The position numbers were made by a program, and so were the translations under genes. The notes below the pieces were generated by a model. It worked only from the letters and a program-made list of their open reading frames with translations. It did not search any database and was not told the origin of the DNA. DNA of 64,000 nucleotides from an uncultured Pelosinus sp. (lineage in GTDB: Bacteria; Bacillota; Negativicutes; Sporomusales; Acetonemataceae), in NCBI GenBank assembly GCA_900542835.1, contig UQPB01000009.1, forward strand, positions 31,219 to 95,218, read 5' to 3'. Below, piece by piece: positions 40,688 through 49,328 of this stretch. The number at the start of each line of letters is the position of its first letter. Within the stretch, counting starts at the first letter, position 1.

Positions 40688-40980
40688 AGCACCTCCGCTT
40701 CAGCCAAAAGGGCGGCGTAGTCCTCCGGCTTTACGCCGGAAAGCTTGCCGGCATCGTATTTCATTAGAAGTGCCTTGACCTCGCGGGTCTTGCCGTCCCG
40801 GCTTTTCTCGGCGAGAACGGCGCGGACCGTCTCGATGCCAACGGCCTTGCTTTCCTTCACAGGAGCCGCTGCTGATACTTCCTCTTTGGGCTGAACACCA
40901 ACATCTTGGGCGGCTAAAGCTCTGTAGCCTGCCGCCAGTTTTTCAAAGCCGTCAGCCAGGGTTAAATACACTTCGCTCAT
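40684..40980 (-). CDS. Small phage replication-block protein
   Basis: A 98-residue protein with an N-terminal helix (TLADGFEKLAAGYRALA), a Pro/Ala/Lys linker and a C-terminal helical part (TREVKALLMKYDAGKLSGVK, then PEDYAALLAEAEVL). Such genes precede DUF2800 in clostridial prophages and are sometimes mislabelled as rRNA biogenesis proteins. Function unknown. It overlaps DUF2800 by 4 nt. Confidence 0.7.
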   Translation of the reverse strand: MSEVYLTLADGFEKLAAGYRALAAQDVGVQPKEEVSAAAPVKESKAVGIETVRAVLAEKSRDGKTREVKALLMKYDAGKLSGVKPEDYAALLAEAEVL

Positions 40981-40996
40981 AGCTGTTCATCCTTTC

Positions 40997-41392
40997 CTAT
41001 TCACAATTGAGTCCCTTGATAATACTGAGGAACCGGTCGTCCACACGCTCGTCAAGAACCAGCGTTTTCGGATTAAGCCGCCGAAGTTCCTCATCGTGCA
41101 GAATGACTGGGATGCGGATTTCCTTGGCGACTTCAAGTTCGTATTCCATCCCTTTGCTGATTTCCGGGCCGAGCAGCCACAGCTGGTCGCACTCCTTCAT
41201 CAATTCAATGCCGTACTCGATGCCGCGGATTCTTTCAAACTGGTCCTTGTCATCCAGGAATTGCGGGAAATAGAGGTGCGGCACTACAGGGATATAGCCG
41301 CAGTTGCAAATGACCCTGGCTGCAAAAATAGCCCTTTTCGTGTTTTTCTCGATATTGCCTCGGTATGGGGAGCACACGAAGATTTTTTTCAT
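40997..41392 (-). CDS. DUF4406-type nucleotide-related protein
   Basis: A 131-residue Rossmann-like protein: KIFVCSPYRGNIEKNTKRA at the start, VPHLYFPQFLDD, and WLLGPEISKGMEYELEVAKE (about 76-95). This matches the DUF4406/nucleoside deoxyribosyltransferase-like group. The MKK start at 41392 is preferred since the earlier ATG (41404) touches the AAAGG site. It may modify or recycle nucleotides for phage replication. Confidence 0.8.
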   Translation of the reverse strand: MKKIFVCSPYRGNIEKNTKRAIFAARVICNCGYIPVVPHLYFPQFLDDKDQFERIRGIEYGIELMKECDQLWLLGPEISKGMEYELEVAKEIRIPVILHDEELRRLNPKTLVLDERVDDRFLSIIKGLNCE

Positions 41393-41526
41393 TTCATTTT
41401 CCATCCTTTCCGCATTCTAACTTGGTTCTTTTTAGCAATTACCGCTCTAGCTAGCGGGTCTATTTTCTACTGCCGATTTACTATTAACTGCAGACCATCT
41501 GGCAAAAGCCTATATTAGATACCACT

Positions 41527-41745
41527 TCAAACAGTAACTTGCTTTTGTTCATGATTTGCTCTCACATCCTTTACTTCACATATAGAGAATTCTTGTACGG
41601 TGTCACCTGGAACAAGGATAGTCATTTTCTGCTTATCACCAAGTAAGAAACGAAGGAAACGCTCCCGAATGGTGACATTACGACAGGAAACAATCCCGCC
41701 AGACTGTGGATGTTTTGAAACACTGATTTTTAAGTTATGTTTCAT
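41527..41745 (-). CDS. Small early phage protein
   Basis: A 72-residue protein, MKHNLKISVSKHPQSGG, with IRERFLRFLLGDKQKMTILVPGD and a C-terminal beta strand. The ATG at 41745 follows AGAGGTGAACAAC. Such small genes recur next to the sigma-like regulator in clostridial mobile elements; no function is known. A 122-nt gap with no evident gene separates it from the DUF4406-type gene. Confidence 0.65.
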   Translation of the reverse strand: MKHNLKISVSKHPQSGGIVSCRNVTIRERFLRFLLGDKQKMTILVPGDTVQEFSICEVKDVRANHEQKQVTV

Positions 41746-41791
41746 GTTGTTCACCTCTTTCCGAGAGCGTTTATGTACTGCCCTCTACCTT

Positions 41792-42325
41792 CTAGCCTTG
41801 AGAAGAGGGGAAAGTTGAGGATTTCGGAAAAACTTTTTTGAAATTTTTCATTGCAGTTTCCATGCGATGTGAAATAGCGCTGACTGAAACACCTTCACGC
41901 TTTGCATATTCTGTTACAGAAACCCCGTCCAAGACAATGGATATCAGCATCTCCGCCTGTTTTGGCTTGAGAGTTTTACGAATAATGTCACAGACACATT
42001 CATACTCTGCTTGTTTCTCCCGAATCTCTTCATCTGAGTTGTCAGGGAAATAGTCCATATGATTCGTTTCATCCTCGGCTTGATCAGCCTTGCGGAACGG
42101 TTTCTTCGGTATGCCGTAATGCCTGTCAAACTTGTGCCAATTGTTGTACTCTGGCCTGTTGAAGTGCTCATCTATAATCGCTTGGGCAGAACGGCGAGTC
42201 ACAGTTTCATTGTCCTTAATAGAAGATAGCCTGTCCTCATAATCTGCATCAATCATTACAGTACAGTCCTCGTCTGGTACCTCCAGGTAGGTAAGTTTGT
42301 TGTCATACAGAATTCTAATTTTCAT
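41792..42325 (-). CDS. Sigma-70-like early regulator with region-4 HTH
   Basis: A 177-residue protein starting MKIRILYDNKLTYLEVPDED, with a C-terminal sigma-region-4-like HTH (about 125-165: TLKPKQAEMLISIVLDGVSV followed by TEYAKREGVSVSAISHRMET). It is the first gene of the leftward early operon and is preceded by a leader with a small reading frame and terminator (42365-42489). It may act on phage promoters. The ATG at 42325 follows AAAGGACGC; the longer frame reaching 42430 runs through the terminator and is rejected. Confidence 0.75.
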   Translation of the reverse strand: MKIRILYDNKLTYLEVPDEDCTVMIDADYEDRLSSIKDNETVTRRSAQAIIDEHFNRPEYNNWHKFDRHYGIPKKPFRKADQAEDETNHMDYFPDNSDEEIREKQAEYECVCDIIRKTLKPKQAEMLISIVLDGVSVTEYAKREGVSVSAISHRMETAMKNFKKVFPKSSTFPSSQG

Positions 42326-42364
42326 TTTGCGTCCTTTCCGTCCGAGGCATTGACGGTGGGACAC

Positions 42365-42397
42365 AAAAAGAGCCTGTGGTGAAGATGGCCACAGACT
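42365..42397 (-). terminator. Leader terminator (attenuator) before the early operon
   Basis: Minus-strand stem AGTCTGTGG/CCACAGGCT (one G.U pair) with a 9-nt loop, followed by CTTTTTG. It lies 40 nt before the first gene of the operon and 30 nt after a short reading frame, so it can act as an attenuator. Confidence 0.75.
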
Positions 42398-42426
42398 TCG
42401 CTTGTCCTCAAAATGGGCACACGAAA

Positions 42427-42489
42427 TCACGGTGGGTGCATCTTCATTCCTAACATGGCCGTGTTGCCATGCTCAGAACTCTTATGCAT
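42427..42489 (-). CDS. Putative 20-residue leader peptide
   Basis: A short frame MHKSSEHGNTAMLGMKMHPP with an AAGGA site 7 nt upstream of its ATG (42489) and a stop at 42427. It is placed before the leader terminator, and an inverted repeat CATGGC..GCCATG lies inside it. Layout fits translation-coupled attenuation. Very short, so coding is a suggestion from the ribosome site and position. Confidence 0.45.
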   Translation of the reverse strand: MHKSSEHGNTAMLGMKMHPP

Positions 42490-42767
42490 CCCGCCGTCCT
42501 TATGCGCACTTGGACATTGAGATTTATTTTCTATCAAGAGATCTCGCTAGTGCCTTCATTATATGAAAAATATTAGAGTAATAAAATTCCATATAAATAC
42601 CCATTCTTTTATAGCATTGAGTAATGCCATTTTATTGTAAAACATATTACTTTCATGTATAATTAGTCGTGAACAAATGGTGTTTTATGGTATTCTTATT
42701 GGATAGTAATTGGTTCTGTAATTTTTTGAACAATTTTACATGAATAAATCGAAGGGAAAGTTAACTT
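42490..42767. other. AT-rich divergent control region
   Basis: No gene is seen. It must hold the start of the leftward early transcript and the plus-strand promoter for 42768-43952. A small perfect hairpin GCATT-gagt-AATGC lies at 42614-42627. No convincing minus-strand -10/-35 pair could be fixed. Confidence 0.5.
42635..42663 (+). promoter_or_regulatory. Promoter for the divergent zinc-finger gene
   Basis: -35 TTGTAA (42635-42640) and a perfect -10 TATAAT (42658-42663), 17 bp apart, about 100 nt before the start codon of the plus-strand gene. Confidence 0.65.
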
Positions 42768-43952
42768 ATGGCTGAAAAAACATCGGAAATTTTTTTGAAC
42801 AATATGTTTGAGTGTGATGGCTATGCCTGCCATTGCGAAAAGGATATAGAAAACGTGGCCCCAGGAATGCCTCCTAAGACCACGCTGAAATTATATTGTG
42901 AGTTAGATAAGCCTCTACGTTTCTCTTATGCTCCAAGAGCAGGATTGAATCTTACCGGTATTGCCGGGGGTGCTATAGCGAAGAACATTCTCGGCAAGTT
43001 ACTGGCTATCCCAGATGGAGATATAGATAAGCACATAGAGTTTTTTCAGACCTATGGTTTTCTGCTACCTATAAAAAGTGATGAGTATGAATCTATAGAG
43101 GCTGATGTATTAATAGAAATATTAAACAGAATCAAGGCCATGTTATATCTTATGAATGCGATCGCAGGTCAAAAAGACTATAAACGCATCTTAATTCACA
43201 CAGCATATCTTCTTTATGCTCCGCAGATTTCATTAAATTTGTCTGAAGTAGAATATAAAACTTGCAAACACAAATTTACGGATTTGATAGAAAACTATAA
43301 TCTATTCGTGGACTTAAGCAGAAACCAAGAAGTCTTTAATTACGGAAAATACTCCATTCCAGATACTATGACAGGCTGCAATAACCCCGTTGATATAGAT
43401 TTTTTTAATGCTGTCCGCAGCGGTGCTGATACTGACCTTGTCGGAAGTAAAAGTGTGTGGTTTAAAAATCTACTTGCCATGTATACAGGTTTACCATACG
43501 AAGATGAGAATCTTCGGTCAATCATAGATTTCTTTTATCATCATCAAACAGAGGTAGGTATTTTTAAAGAAATTCAGTTTAAGAAAATTACATATTTTGC
43601 AGCTCCAGCAAGGGACAATTTCACAGATGAAATGAAAACCATTCTTCTTAAAATTGCGCGTATTGTTATTTTGGAAGAAATCAACCATAACATTTCAAGT
43701 ATCCATCCAAAGTACGAAACTGATAAACTTGCTCCAACATGGCAGGTGAACAATCTACTCCAGGCTCTCTATTTTTCAATTTTCTATATGAAACCCGGAA
43801 TAGAAATTTATAAAGAATGCAAAAATCCGAACTGCAACCGTGACAAATTCTTTCTGGTTGAAGCAACACGTACAAATAAGGATTACTGCAGTGTTCAATG
43901 TTCCCGTGCCGCAGCAGCACAACGATTCCGCAATCGACAACTTGATAAATAA
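42768..43952 (+). CDS. Protein of unknown function with CGNR-like zinc finger, beside the LlaJI-type system
   Basis: A 394-residue protein, divergent from the early operon and convergent with the restriction genes. The last about 50 residues contain YKECKNPNCNRDKFFLVE, then NKDYCSVQCSRAAAAQRF, a four-Cys zinc finger of the CGNR type that binds DNA in other proteins. The first about 340 residues (helical, with a few aromatic-rich strands) are not recognised. It is one of only two complete plus-strand genes in the prophage, has its own promoter, and lies in AT-rich cargo DNA. It could regulate the restriction system or be an independent defence gene. Confidence 0.6.
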   Translation: MAEKTSEIFLNNMFECDGYACHCEKDIENVAPGMPPKTTLKLYCELDKPLRFSYAPRAGLNLTGIAGGAIAKNILGKLLAIPDGDIDKHIEFFQTYGFLLPIKSDEYESIEADVLIEILNRIKAMLYLMNAIAGQKDYKRILIHTAYLLYAPQISLNLSEVEYKTCKHKFTDLIENYNLFVDLSRNQEVFNYGKYSIPDTMTGCNNPVDIDFFNAVRSGADTDLVGSKSVWFKNLLAMYTGLPYEDENLRSIIDFFYHHQTEVGIFKEIQFKKITYFAAPARDNFTDEMKTILLKIARIVILEEINHNISSIHPKYETDKLAPTWQVNNLLQALYFSIFYMKPGIEIYKECKNPNCNRDKFFLVEATRTNKDYCSVQCSRAAAAQRFRNRQLDK

Positions 43953-43958
43953 ATAGGC

Positions 43959-43996
43959 AAAAAAAATAAGGCCCAACCAATTAAGGTAGGCCTATT
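43959..43996 (-). terminator. Terminator of the LlaJI-type operon
   Basis: On the minus strand, arms around AATAGGCC and GGCCTTATT pair with a small bulge, followed by eight T. It lies between the convergent genes ending at 43952 and 44003. Confidence 0.7.
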
Positions 43997-44002
43997 CCAT
44001 CT

Positions 44003-45256
44003 TTATAGTGTCGATGCAAGGACAGGTCCTCTGGTCAGAACCTTTTCAATGCATCCCGCCATTTCTTTTTTTTGCTGCTCTGAAGTACCTATGTAGTTAT
44101 ACATGAGATAACGAGTATCAACTACGATACCCTGAATACGTTCATAGTTCTTTGCATTTGGTTTCCAATCACTAACAGCCTCTCCAATGTTGCCTATATT
44201 GCCAGTCAACATGAACAGATTGTTTTCCTTATTGTAAGGCATTATGAAAGCATTATATAATCTCTCATTCGGCAGGCTTTTCGTTCGTTCAAGGTACTCT
44301 CCATATGTAATTTGCTTGTTAATATCCGCACTATTTGGTAGGTGTTCTGGGTTTGCGCTCCAGCCATAGCCATACAATTTTGCGTCAAGCACATAGTACT
44401 TGTCCCCATAAATCATGATTGTATCCGGTTGAAGAGGTCTTTTCTCTTTATCCCTGCCATAATCCAAGAGCCAGCGAGTACGTGGAAAATATTGCTCTTT
44501 ATCCTCAACACCAAATGCTTTATCTATCATACGTTCCCATACATTTTCAAAGAAATCTGTACCAAAGAAGTATTGCTTATCAGAGCTTCTTTCATCAATG
44601 TAAACGAGCATATCACGCATAGCAGTAAATAACTCTTGTTCAACATCATTATGTGTTGTTACCAGCTTTTTATTGAGAATATAAATTGACTCTTTTATGC
44701 TTGGATGCGGACCTGATTTATCAGGCATAAAAGGAACATACAGCCACCCCATCTTCTCAAAAGCCTCATATACACAGTAACGGTGTATATGCGTAATCTG
44801 CTTATTAGCATTTGGGGTTACGGAGCGAACCGTCATGTTTGTAAAAATCAAGGAACCATTTTTCTGCACTAAAGCTCTCTGTTCTCTTACGGTGCGTGGC
44901 CAAGATGCATTACCTTTAGTATCAGTACGGAACTGAGGATCTGTTTCGATATAATAGCGCCCCATCCTTAAAAAGTTCCTTATTACCTTAAGGTATGCGT
45001 GCATCGGAAAGTCCACCGTTCTCGGTGCTTCAAACTTTGAAACCTCAATAACACGGTCTTCTTTCATAAAGGCAGCCAAAACCCCAAGTAGATTATTAAT
45101 GTCGACACGAAGGTCATCATCGTTATCTGGCAACTGATATCCTATAGGGAAATATATGATGGCATCATCTGTGTCCGCTTTAACCCCAACAAAACTATCA
45201 CCATCATCATTTGTGTTGACATGGCAACGTTCTCTAATGTTCTTTTGTAAGTCCAT
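44003..45256 (-). CDS. LlaJI-type restriction endonuclease subunit (R2), PD-(D/E)XK
   Basis: A 417-residue protein of the LlaJI restriction endonuclease family. The catalytic core is PDTIMIYGDKYYVLDAKLYG (about 287-306), a PD..DxK nuclease motif; PRTRWLLDYG precedes it. In LlaJI, R1 (McrB-like) and R2 cooperate to cut DNA at asymmetric sites protected by two C5-methylases. This gene is last in the operon R1-R2 after the methylases, as in LlaJI. DNA looks AT-rich relative to the phage backbone. Confidence 0.85.
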   Translation of the reverse strand: MDLQKNIRERCHVNTNDDGDSFVGVKADTDDAIIYFPIGYQLPDNDDDLRVDINNLLGVLAAFMKEDRVIEVSKFEAPRTVDFPMHAYLKVIRNFLRMGRYYIETDPQFRTDTKGNASWPRTVREQRALVQKNGSLIFTNMTVRSVTPNANKQITHIHRYCVYEAFEKMGWLYVPFMPDKSGPHPSIKESIYILNKKLVTTHNDVEQELFTAMRDMLVYIDERSSDKQYFFGTDFFENVWERMIDKAFGVEDKEQYFPRTRWLLDYGRDKEKRPLQPDTIMIYGDKYYVLDAKLYGYGWSANPEHLPNSADINKQITYGEYLERTKSLPNERLYNAFIMPYNKENNLFMLTGNIGNIGEAVSDWKPNAKNYERIQGIVVDTRYLMYNYIGTSEQQKKEMAGCIEKVLTRGPVLASTL

Positions 45257-45289
45257 GTATATTCACCACCTCTCTTTACTGTTCCGGCA

Positions 45290-46855
45290 TTACTGTTGCT
45301 GTGCAGTATAGAGAGTATCACGTACACTCTGTTTGAAAATTTTGAAACGATCCTGTCCAGTTAAATAAACAAAAGTGCGAATAACCTTTTCAAGGTTGTC
45401 CATATCCGAATCAAAAAGAGCCTCTGGATTAAATTTGAAAGCATCATCCCACAGATACTTGATTACCTTTTCCGGGAATAAACGATTATGCATAACTGCC
45501 TCACGGATTTCCATCAAACGAGATTTCTGCTCTGCTGTGATTGAACCTACGCGTTCAGCACCAAGTAATGAATAGTACTCAACTAGAAGAGTACTATTAC
45601 CCTCAGAAGGAAATGCTCTCTGGTCAAATATAAGATCACTTTCATGCACGAAATATACACCTAGTCGCTTATCCTCAGCAGATGCCATTTTGGCTTTGTT
45701 TCCAATGATAATTGTGTTTACAGTTTCACAGAAGCGTTGCCAAGTAACACCTGTATCTAATATTCCTGCATCAGCCAGCGAAGGACGTACATTGTCGAAG
45801 TTATTCTCAATAAGTCTCATCCGCCATCTACGTTGGAACGCAGTATCAAGAGTGAATACATTCTGGTCAGATGTATTCATTGTGCCAATGATGGAAAGGT
45901 TAGAAGGGATTCTCACCTTTTGATTTCCTTTGTTATAGACCTTTTGGGCAATATTTTCATTTGTAATACAATACTCACTTGTTCCTTTTGGATACGTCAC
46001 ACCATCAACAGTCTTTTGATCAAACGCTCTATCTAATAATTGAAATATATCACCAAATATCGCAGGAGCATTTCCTCGATTTAATTCTTCAATGATTAAA
46101 ACATATGATGTTTCTGGGTTCTGATATGAATCTCTCAAGATGTTTGTAAAAGGGCCTGAAGTAAACTCATATGTAACCTGCTTATCCACAGGGTCTACAA
46201 CCGGAAGGATTTGCCCAACAAAATCAGCATTTGTATAATCAGGATGAAACACTAGCCTTTCAACCTTCGTTCCCGGTCTGCAATACTCATGCTCAATAGT
46301 CCAGCTTTTTCCTGATCCAGGAACACCATATAATAATACATTCTTTCCATCTGCGATTCTCACTGATTCGTCAGCGACAATTTCTTGGTCATCGTCATCT
46401 TCGTCATCGTCTGCTGCTAATCCAAATTCTTCTTTCAAAGAATTTGCATCTTCAACACTATCAAAGAACGGCTTTGCCCATTCAGTAAAACTCGACTGTT
46501 TGAAGACAATCAATTTTTCAAAAGTATATTTCTTCTCGCCATCAGAACTGACAACACCTATTATTGCAACATTCTCAAGCTGTTTATACCCCCTCTCCAG
46601 TATATACTTGATGAGTGTATCTCTTTTCACCTCAGGAACACAGACGAAGACCACAACAGGGGCAAAATATCTAAATTGCTCAGATACGCGGTTCGTGATT
46701 TGCCGTTGTTCTTTTATATATGAAATCCTTGCATCACAATCAAAATTTTCTTTATTCCAGTCCTTGAAATCATCACCTTTGTTTCGAGCATGTGGATTAG
46801 CGTCGATCAGTACATCCAATGTCTCTTTAAAAGAATCAAGTGTAATTTCAGTCAT
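45290..46855 (-). CDS. LlaJI-type R1/McrB-like AAA+ motor protein
   Basis: A 521-residue protein. The N-terminal about 150 residues are a presumed DNA-recognition domain ending in an Asp/Glu-rich linker (DDDEDDDDQE). The AAA+ part has Walker A LLYGVPGSGKSWTIE (about 174-188), Walker B YVLIIEELNRGNAPAIFGD and the McrB-type sensor GTMNTSDQN. McrB proteins are GTPases that translocate DNA and drive the partner nuclease. It overlaps the methylase gene upstream by 8 nt. Confidence 0.88.
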   Translation of the reverse strand: MTEITLDSFKETLDVLIDANPHARNKGDDFKDWNKENFDCDARISYIKEQRQITNRVSEQFRYFAPVVVFVCVPEVKRDTLIKYILERGYKQLENVAIIGVVSSDGEKKYTFEKLIVFKQSSFTEWAKPFFDSVEDANSLKEEFGLAADDDEDDDDQEIVADESVRIADGKNVLLYGVPGSGKSWTIEHEYCRPGTKVERLVFHPDYTNADFVGQILPVVDPVDKQVTYEFTSGPFTNILRDSYQNPETSYVLIIEELNRGNAPAIFGDIFQLLDRAFDQKTVDGVTYPKGTSEYCITNENIAQKVYNKGNQKVRIPSNLSIIGTMNTSDQNVFTLDTAFQRRWRMRLIENNFDNVRPSLADAGILDTGVTWQRFCETVNTIIIGNKAKMASAEDKRLGVYFVHESDLIFDQRAFPSEGNSTLLVEYYSLLGAERVGSITAEQKSRLMEIREAVMHNRLFPEKVIKYLWDDAFKFNPEALFDSDMDNLEKVIRTFVYLTGQDRFKIFKQSVRDTLYTAQQQ

Positions 46856-48026
46856 TTTCTTCTCCTTTTCCTTCTACATATTTGTGTATCGCATCTCTAA
46901 AAAATTGTGGGCATCGAACCTTCCCCGTGCTTAATCTATTCTTAAACCCTTTTGCCGCCTTAATAGACAACGGTTTACAAGGATAATGCAGAAATTCTAA
47001 CAAAGAGATTTCATCTCTGGATACAGGATATAGAGACGAAAATGAGGCATATCTACTACCATTACCTCCCCACGCAGCACTAGGCCATTTTTGTGACGCT
47101 TTTATTTCCTTGTCTTTAGTTGAATCATATTGTTCCGGGTGCAAAATCTTATTAGCAATCCAGGCAACAGTATCAACCGTTACGGCATTCCCCACCAATT
47201 TCCATCGAACAGATGGTTTGGCTATTTCTTCAGCAGGTTTTGTCCAATCAGTAGGAAAACCTTGAAATCTCTCAGCATCCCTAATATCGGGAGACCCAAC
47301 TTCTCCATTAGGAAATGCAATTGCTGGTGGGGACGGAATTCCAATTGAAGATCCGACTTTTAGCGTAGGTATTCCATTCTGATATAGCCCCAATGCATAC
47401 TTTCCTTCCGTCCAATAGAAGCCGAACGGCTCTGTAAATTCATCAGCTGTTATAACCCCTTGTTGTTTTAGAGATTTTCCACTCAGTAACACATTTCGCG
47501 GGTCAGAATGAAGAGATGCCACAACATAAACACGGCGTCTACGTTGTGGTAAAAAAGCTAATGAATCAATTGTTCTGTATGCCCAATTGTAACCAAGGTT
47601 TTCTAGTTCTTCTACAATGGTTCTGATAGCTTCTCCATTTTTAAGATGAAGCATATTAGGTACATTTTCAAAAATGACCCATTCAACTTTTCGTTTATTC
47701 AATAAACGAAACACCTCTTTAACCAATGAGGAACGTTCTCCTGCTAGTCCAGTTTTAACACCAATCGTGCTTATGTCTTGACAAGGAAATCCAGCACACA
47801 GAATATCTGTCCCTTTGGGTATTTCATTTAGCTCACAAACATCACTAACAACCTTTATATCTGGCATATTTGTTTTTAAGACGTGTTGCGCAATGGAATC
47901 AATCTCACAAACAAGTGTCGTCTCAATACCTACGCTTTGAAAGGCAAGATCAAATCCTCCAATACCAGCAAATAGGCTTACCATATTTTTAGGCGTTTCC
48001 TTTACTTTTGTATCAATGGCACTCAT
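46848..48026 (-). CDS. DNA (cytosine-5) methyltransferase, LlaJI-type M
   Basis: A 392-residue C5-methylase. Motif I VSLFAGIGGFDLAF (about 16-29), motif IV AGFPCQDIS with the catalytic Cys, motif VI VIFENVPN, motif VIII PQRRRRVYVVA and motif X KLVGNAVTVDTVAW are visible. The ATG (48026) overlaps the stop of the other methylase gene. Two C5-methylases are expected in LlaJI-type systems, one for each strand of an asymmetric site. Confidence 0.92.
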   Translation of the reverse strand: MSAIDTKVKETPKNMVSLFAGIGGFDLAFQSVGIETTLVCEIDSIAQHVLKTNMPDIKVVSDVCELNEIPKGTDILCAGFPCQDISTIGVKTGLAGERSSLVKEVFRLLNKRKVEWVIFENVPNMLHLKNGEAIRTIVEELENLGYNWAYRTIDSLAFLPQRRRRVYVVASLHSDPRNVLLSGKSLKQQGVITADEFTEPFGFYWTEGKYALGLYQNGIPTLKVGSSIGIPSPPAIAFPNGEVGSPDIRDAERFQGFPTDWTKPAEEIAKPSVRWKLVGNAVTVDTVAWIANKILHPEQYDSTKDKEIKASQKWPSAAWGGNGSRYASFSSLYPVSRDEISLLEFLHYPCKPLSIKAAKGFKNRLSTGKVRCPQFFRDAIHKYVEGKGEEND

Positions 48027-49306
48027 TCGTTTTCGCTCCCCTCTATAGCTAGAATATTCTTGCAAATAAGTTCTATCAAGTGAGGGGGTACACTTTCTCC
48101 TATTACTTTGCAGCAACTATTTGCCGTAATCTTTTTACCATCTATACTGAATGAATAATCATAATCAGATATAGTCTGCAACTTTAGTGCCTCAAAAACT
48201 GAAAGCGTTCTGTTTTGGCTCGGATGTATTTTTTTATCTGAGGCTTCAGCTTGAATATTCTGAGTTAATGTTGGTGCTGGCGAATCCCATGACATTCTGC
48301 GATAAGCACTATCAAAACCTTTTATTATTCTTCTCTCACCAGTAGTTTTATCTATCATTGTTGGTCGTGGAAGAAGGGCACCACACTTTTCACAATAAAT
48401 CGGTGTGTCATTTTTATACGTATGACGCCCATCTAGAAAGCGCATTCCATGTCTAGGATTTTCTGCAAAACCGCATTTAACACACTGATTATTGTATGCC
48501 GTATCATTAGCCGAAGTGTTTTTTACCCACCAAAACTTTTCGTCTTTCATAATTGGCACCGTGTGCCAAGGTATATGTCTATCTTTATTTTTCCCTTTTT
48601 CTGCAGACAAAGGCGGCAGTGAACCTATCGCTTCCCTCAAAGTCACCCATTTTTTCATTCCTGGAGTTTCAACCTCAGAGTGTGTTCGTGGTGGCAAAAA
48701 AGTTTCATTCTTCTGATAGTATTCTTTTCCTCGTTCGCTTCGAGTAAGAATTGTTATTAACCTTACTCTTGTTTGAGGAATACCATAATCAGCGCAATTG
48801 ACAACTTCTGGTTCTCCGACATAGTCGGTAAATAACTCTTCCTTAATGTAGTCAATAATATTTTTGTACACTCCATCCTCTACTTCAATTAGAGTGTTCT
48901 GCATTCCTTGAACATTCTCTAGCAAAATCCATTGTGGCTTTAGTTTTTTTACTAATTCTATCGTAGGAATGATTAATCGATTCCTCGGATCATCTTTAGG
49001 TCTTATTCCTTTTCTAATTTCATGCAGTCGCTTGCCTACAGAATTGAAAGACATTCCTTGGCATGGAGGAGTTGCATAAATTAAAAATGGATTACCCACT
49101 TCAAACGCTTGCCAATTTTGGTATATCTCATCTTGCAATTCCCATATGTCACCGCAAATGGACTTTGTTTCTGGATAATTTTCTTCATATAGTGAGCATC
49201 TACTTTTCAACAGTTCATTACTAAGCAATATTTTTAACCCAGATGCTTTTAATCCAAGCTCGCCTATACCAGCTGAAGAAAATAAGCTTAATACATATCT
49301 ATTCAT
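48023..49306 (-). CDS. DNA (cytosine-5) methyltransferase with zinc-ribbon insert, LlaJI-type M
   Basis: A 427-residue C5-methylase, first gene of the R-M operon. Motif I LSLFSSAGIGELGLK, motif IV YATPPCQGMSFNS, motif VI ILLENVQGMQ, motif VIII PQTRVRLITI and a C-terminal motif X-like CCKVIGESVPPHL are present. The target-recognition part contains two CxxC pairs (QCVKCGF..IYCEKCGALL, about 252-297), a zinc ribbon not common in simple C5-methylases. It overlaps the next methylase gene by 4 nt. Confidence 0.92.
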   Translation of the reverse strand: MNRYVLSLFSSAGIGELGLKASGLKILLSNELLKSRCSLYEENYPETKSICGDIWELQDEIYQNWQAFEVGNPFLIYATPPCQGMSFNSVGKRLHEIRKGIRPKDDPRNRLIIPTIELVKKLKPQWILLENVQGMQNTLIEVEDGVYKNIIDYIKEELFTDYVGEPEVVNCADYGIPQTRVRLITILTRSERGKEYYQKNETFLPPRTHSEVETPGMKKWVTLREAIGSLPPLSAEKGKNKDRHIPWHTVPIMKDEKFWWVKNTSANDTAYNNQCVKCGFAENPRHGMRFLDGRHTYKNDTPIYCEKCGALLPRPTMIDKTTGERRIIKGFDSAYRRMSWDSPAPTLTQNIQAEASDKKIHPSQNRTLSVFEALKLQTISDYDYSFSIDGKKITANSCCKVIGESVPPHLIELICKNILAIEGSENE

Positions 49307-49328
49307 AATCTTAGCTCCCGTAATCAGT

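Noticed and set aside
41792..42430. Longer start for the sigma-like gene
   Set aside because: The extension would run through the leader terminator and has no ribosome site; the ATG at 42325 has both good spacing and a conserved-looking start.
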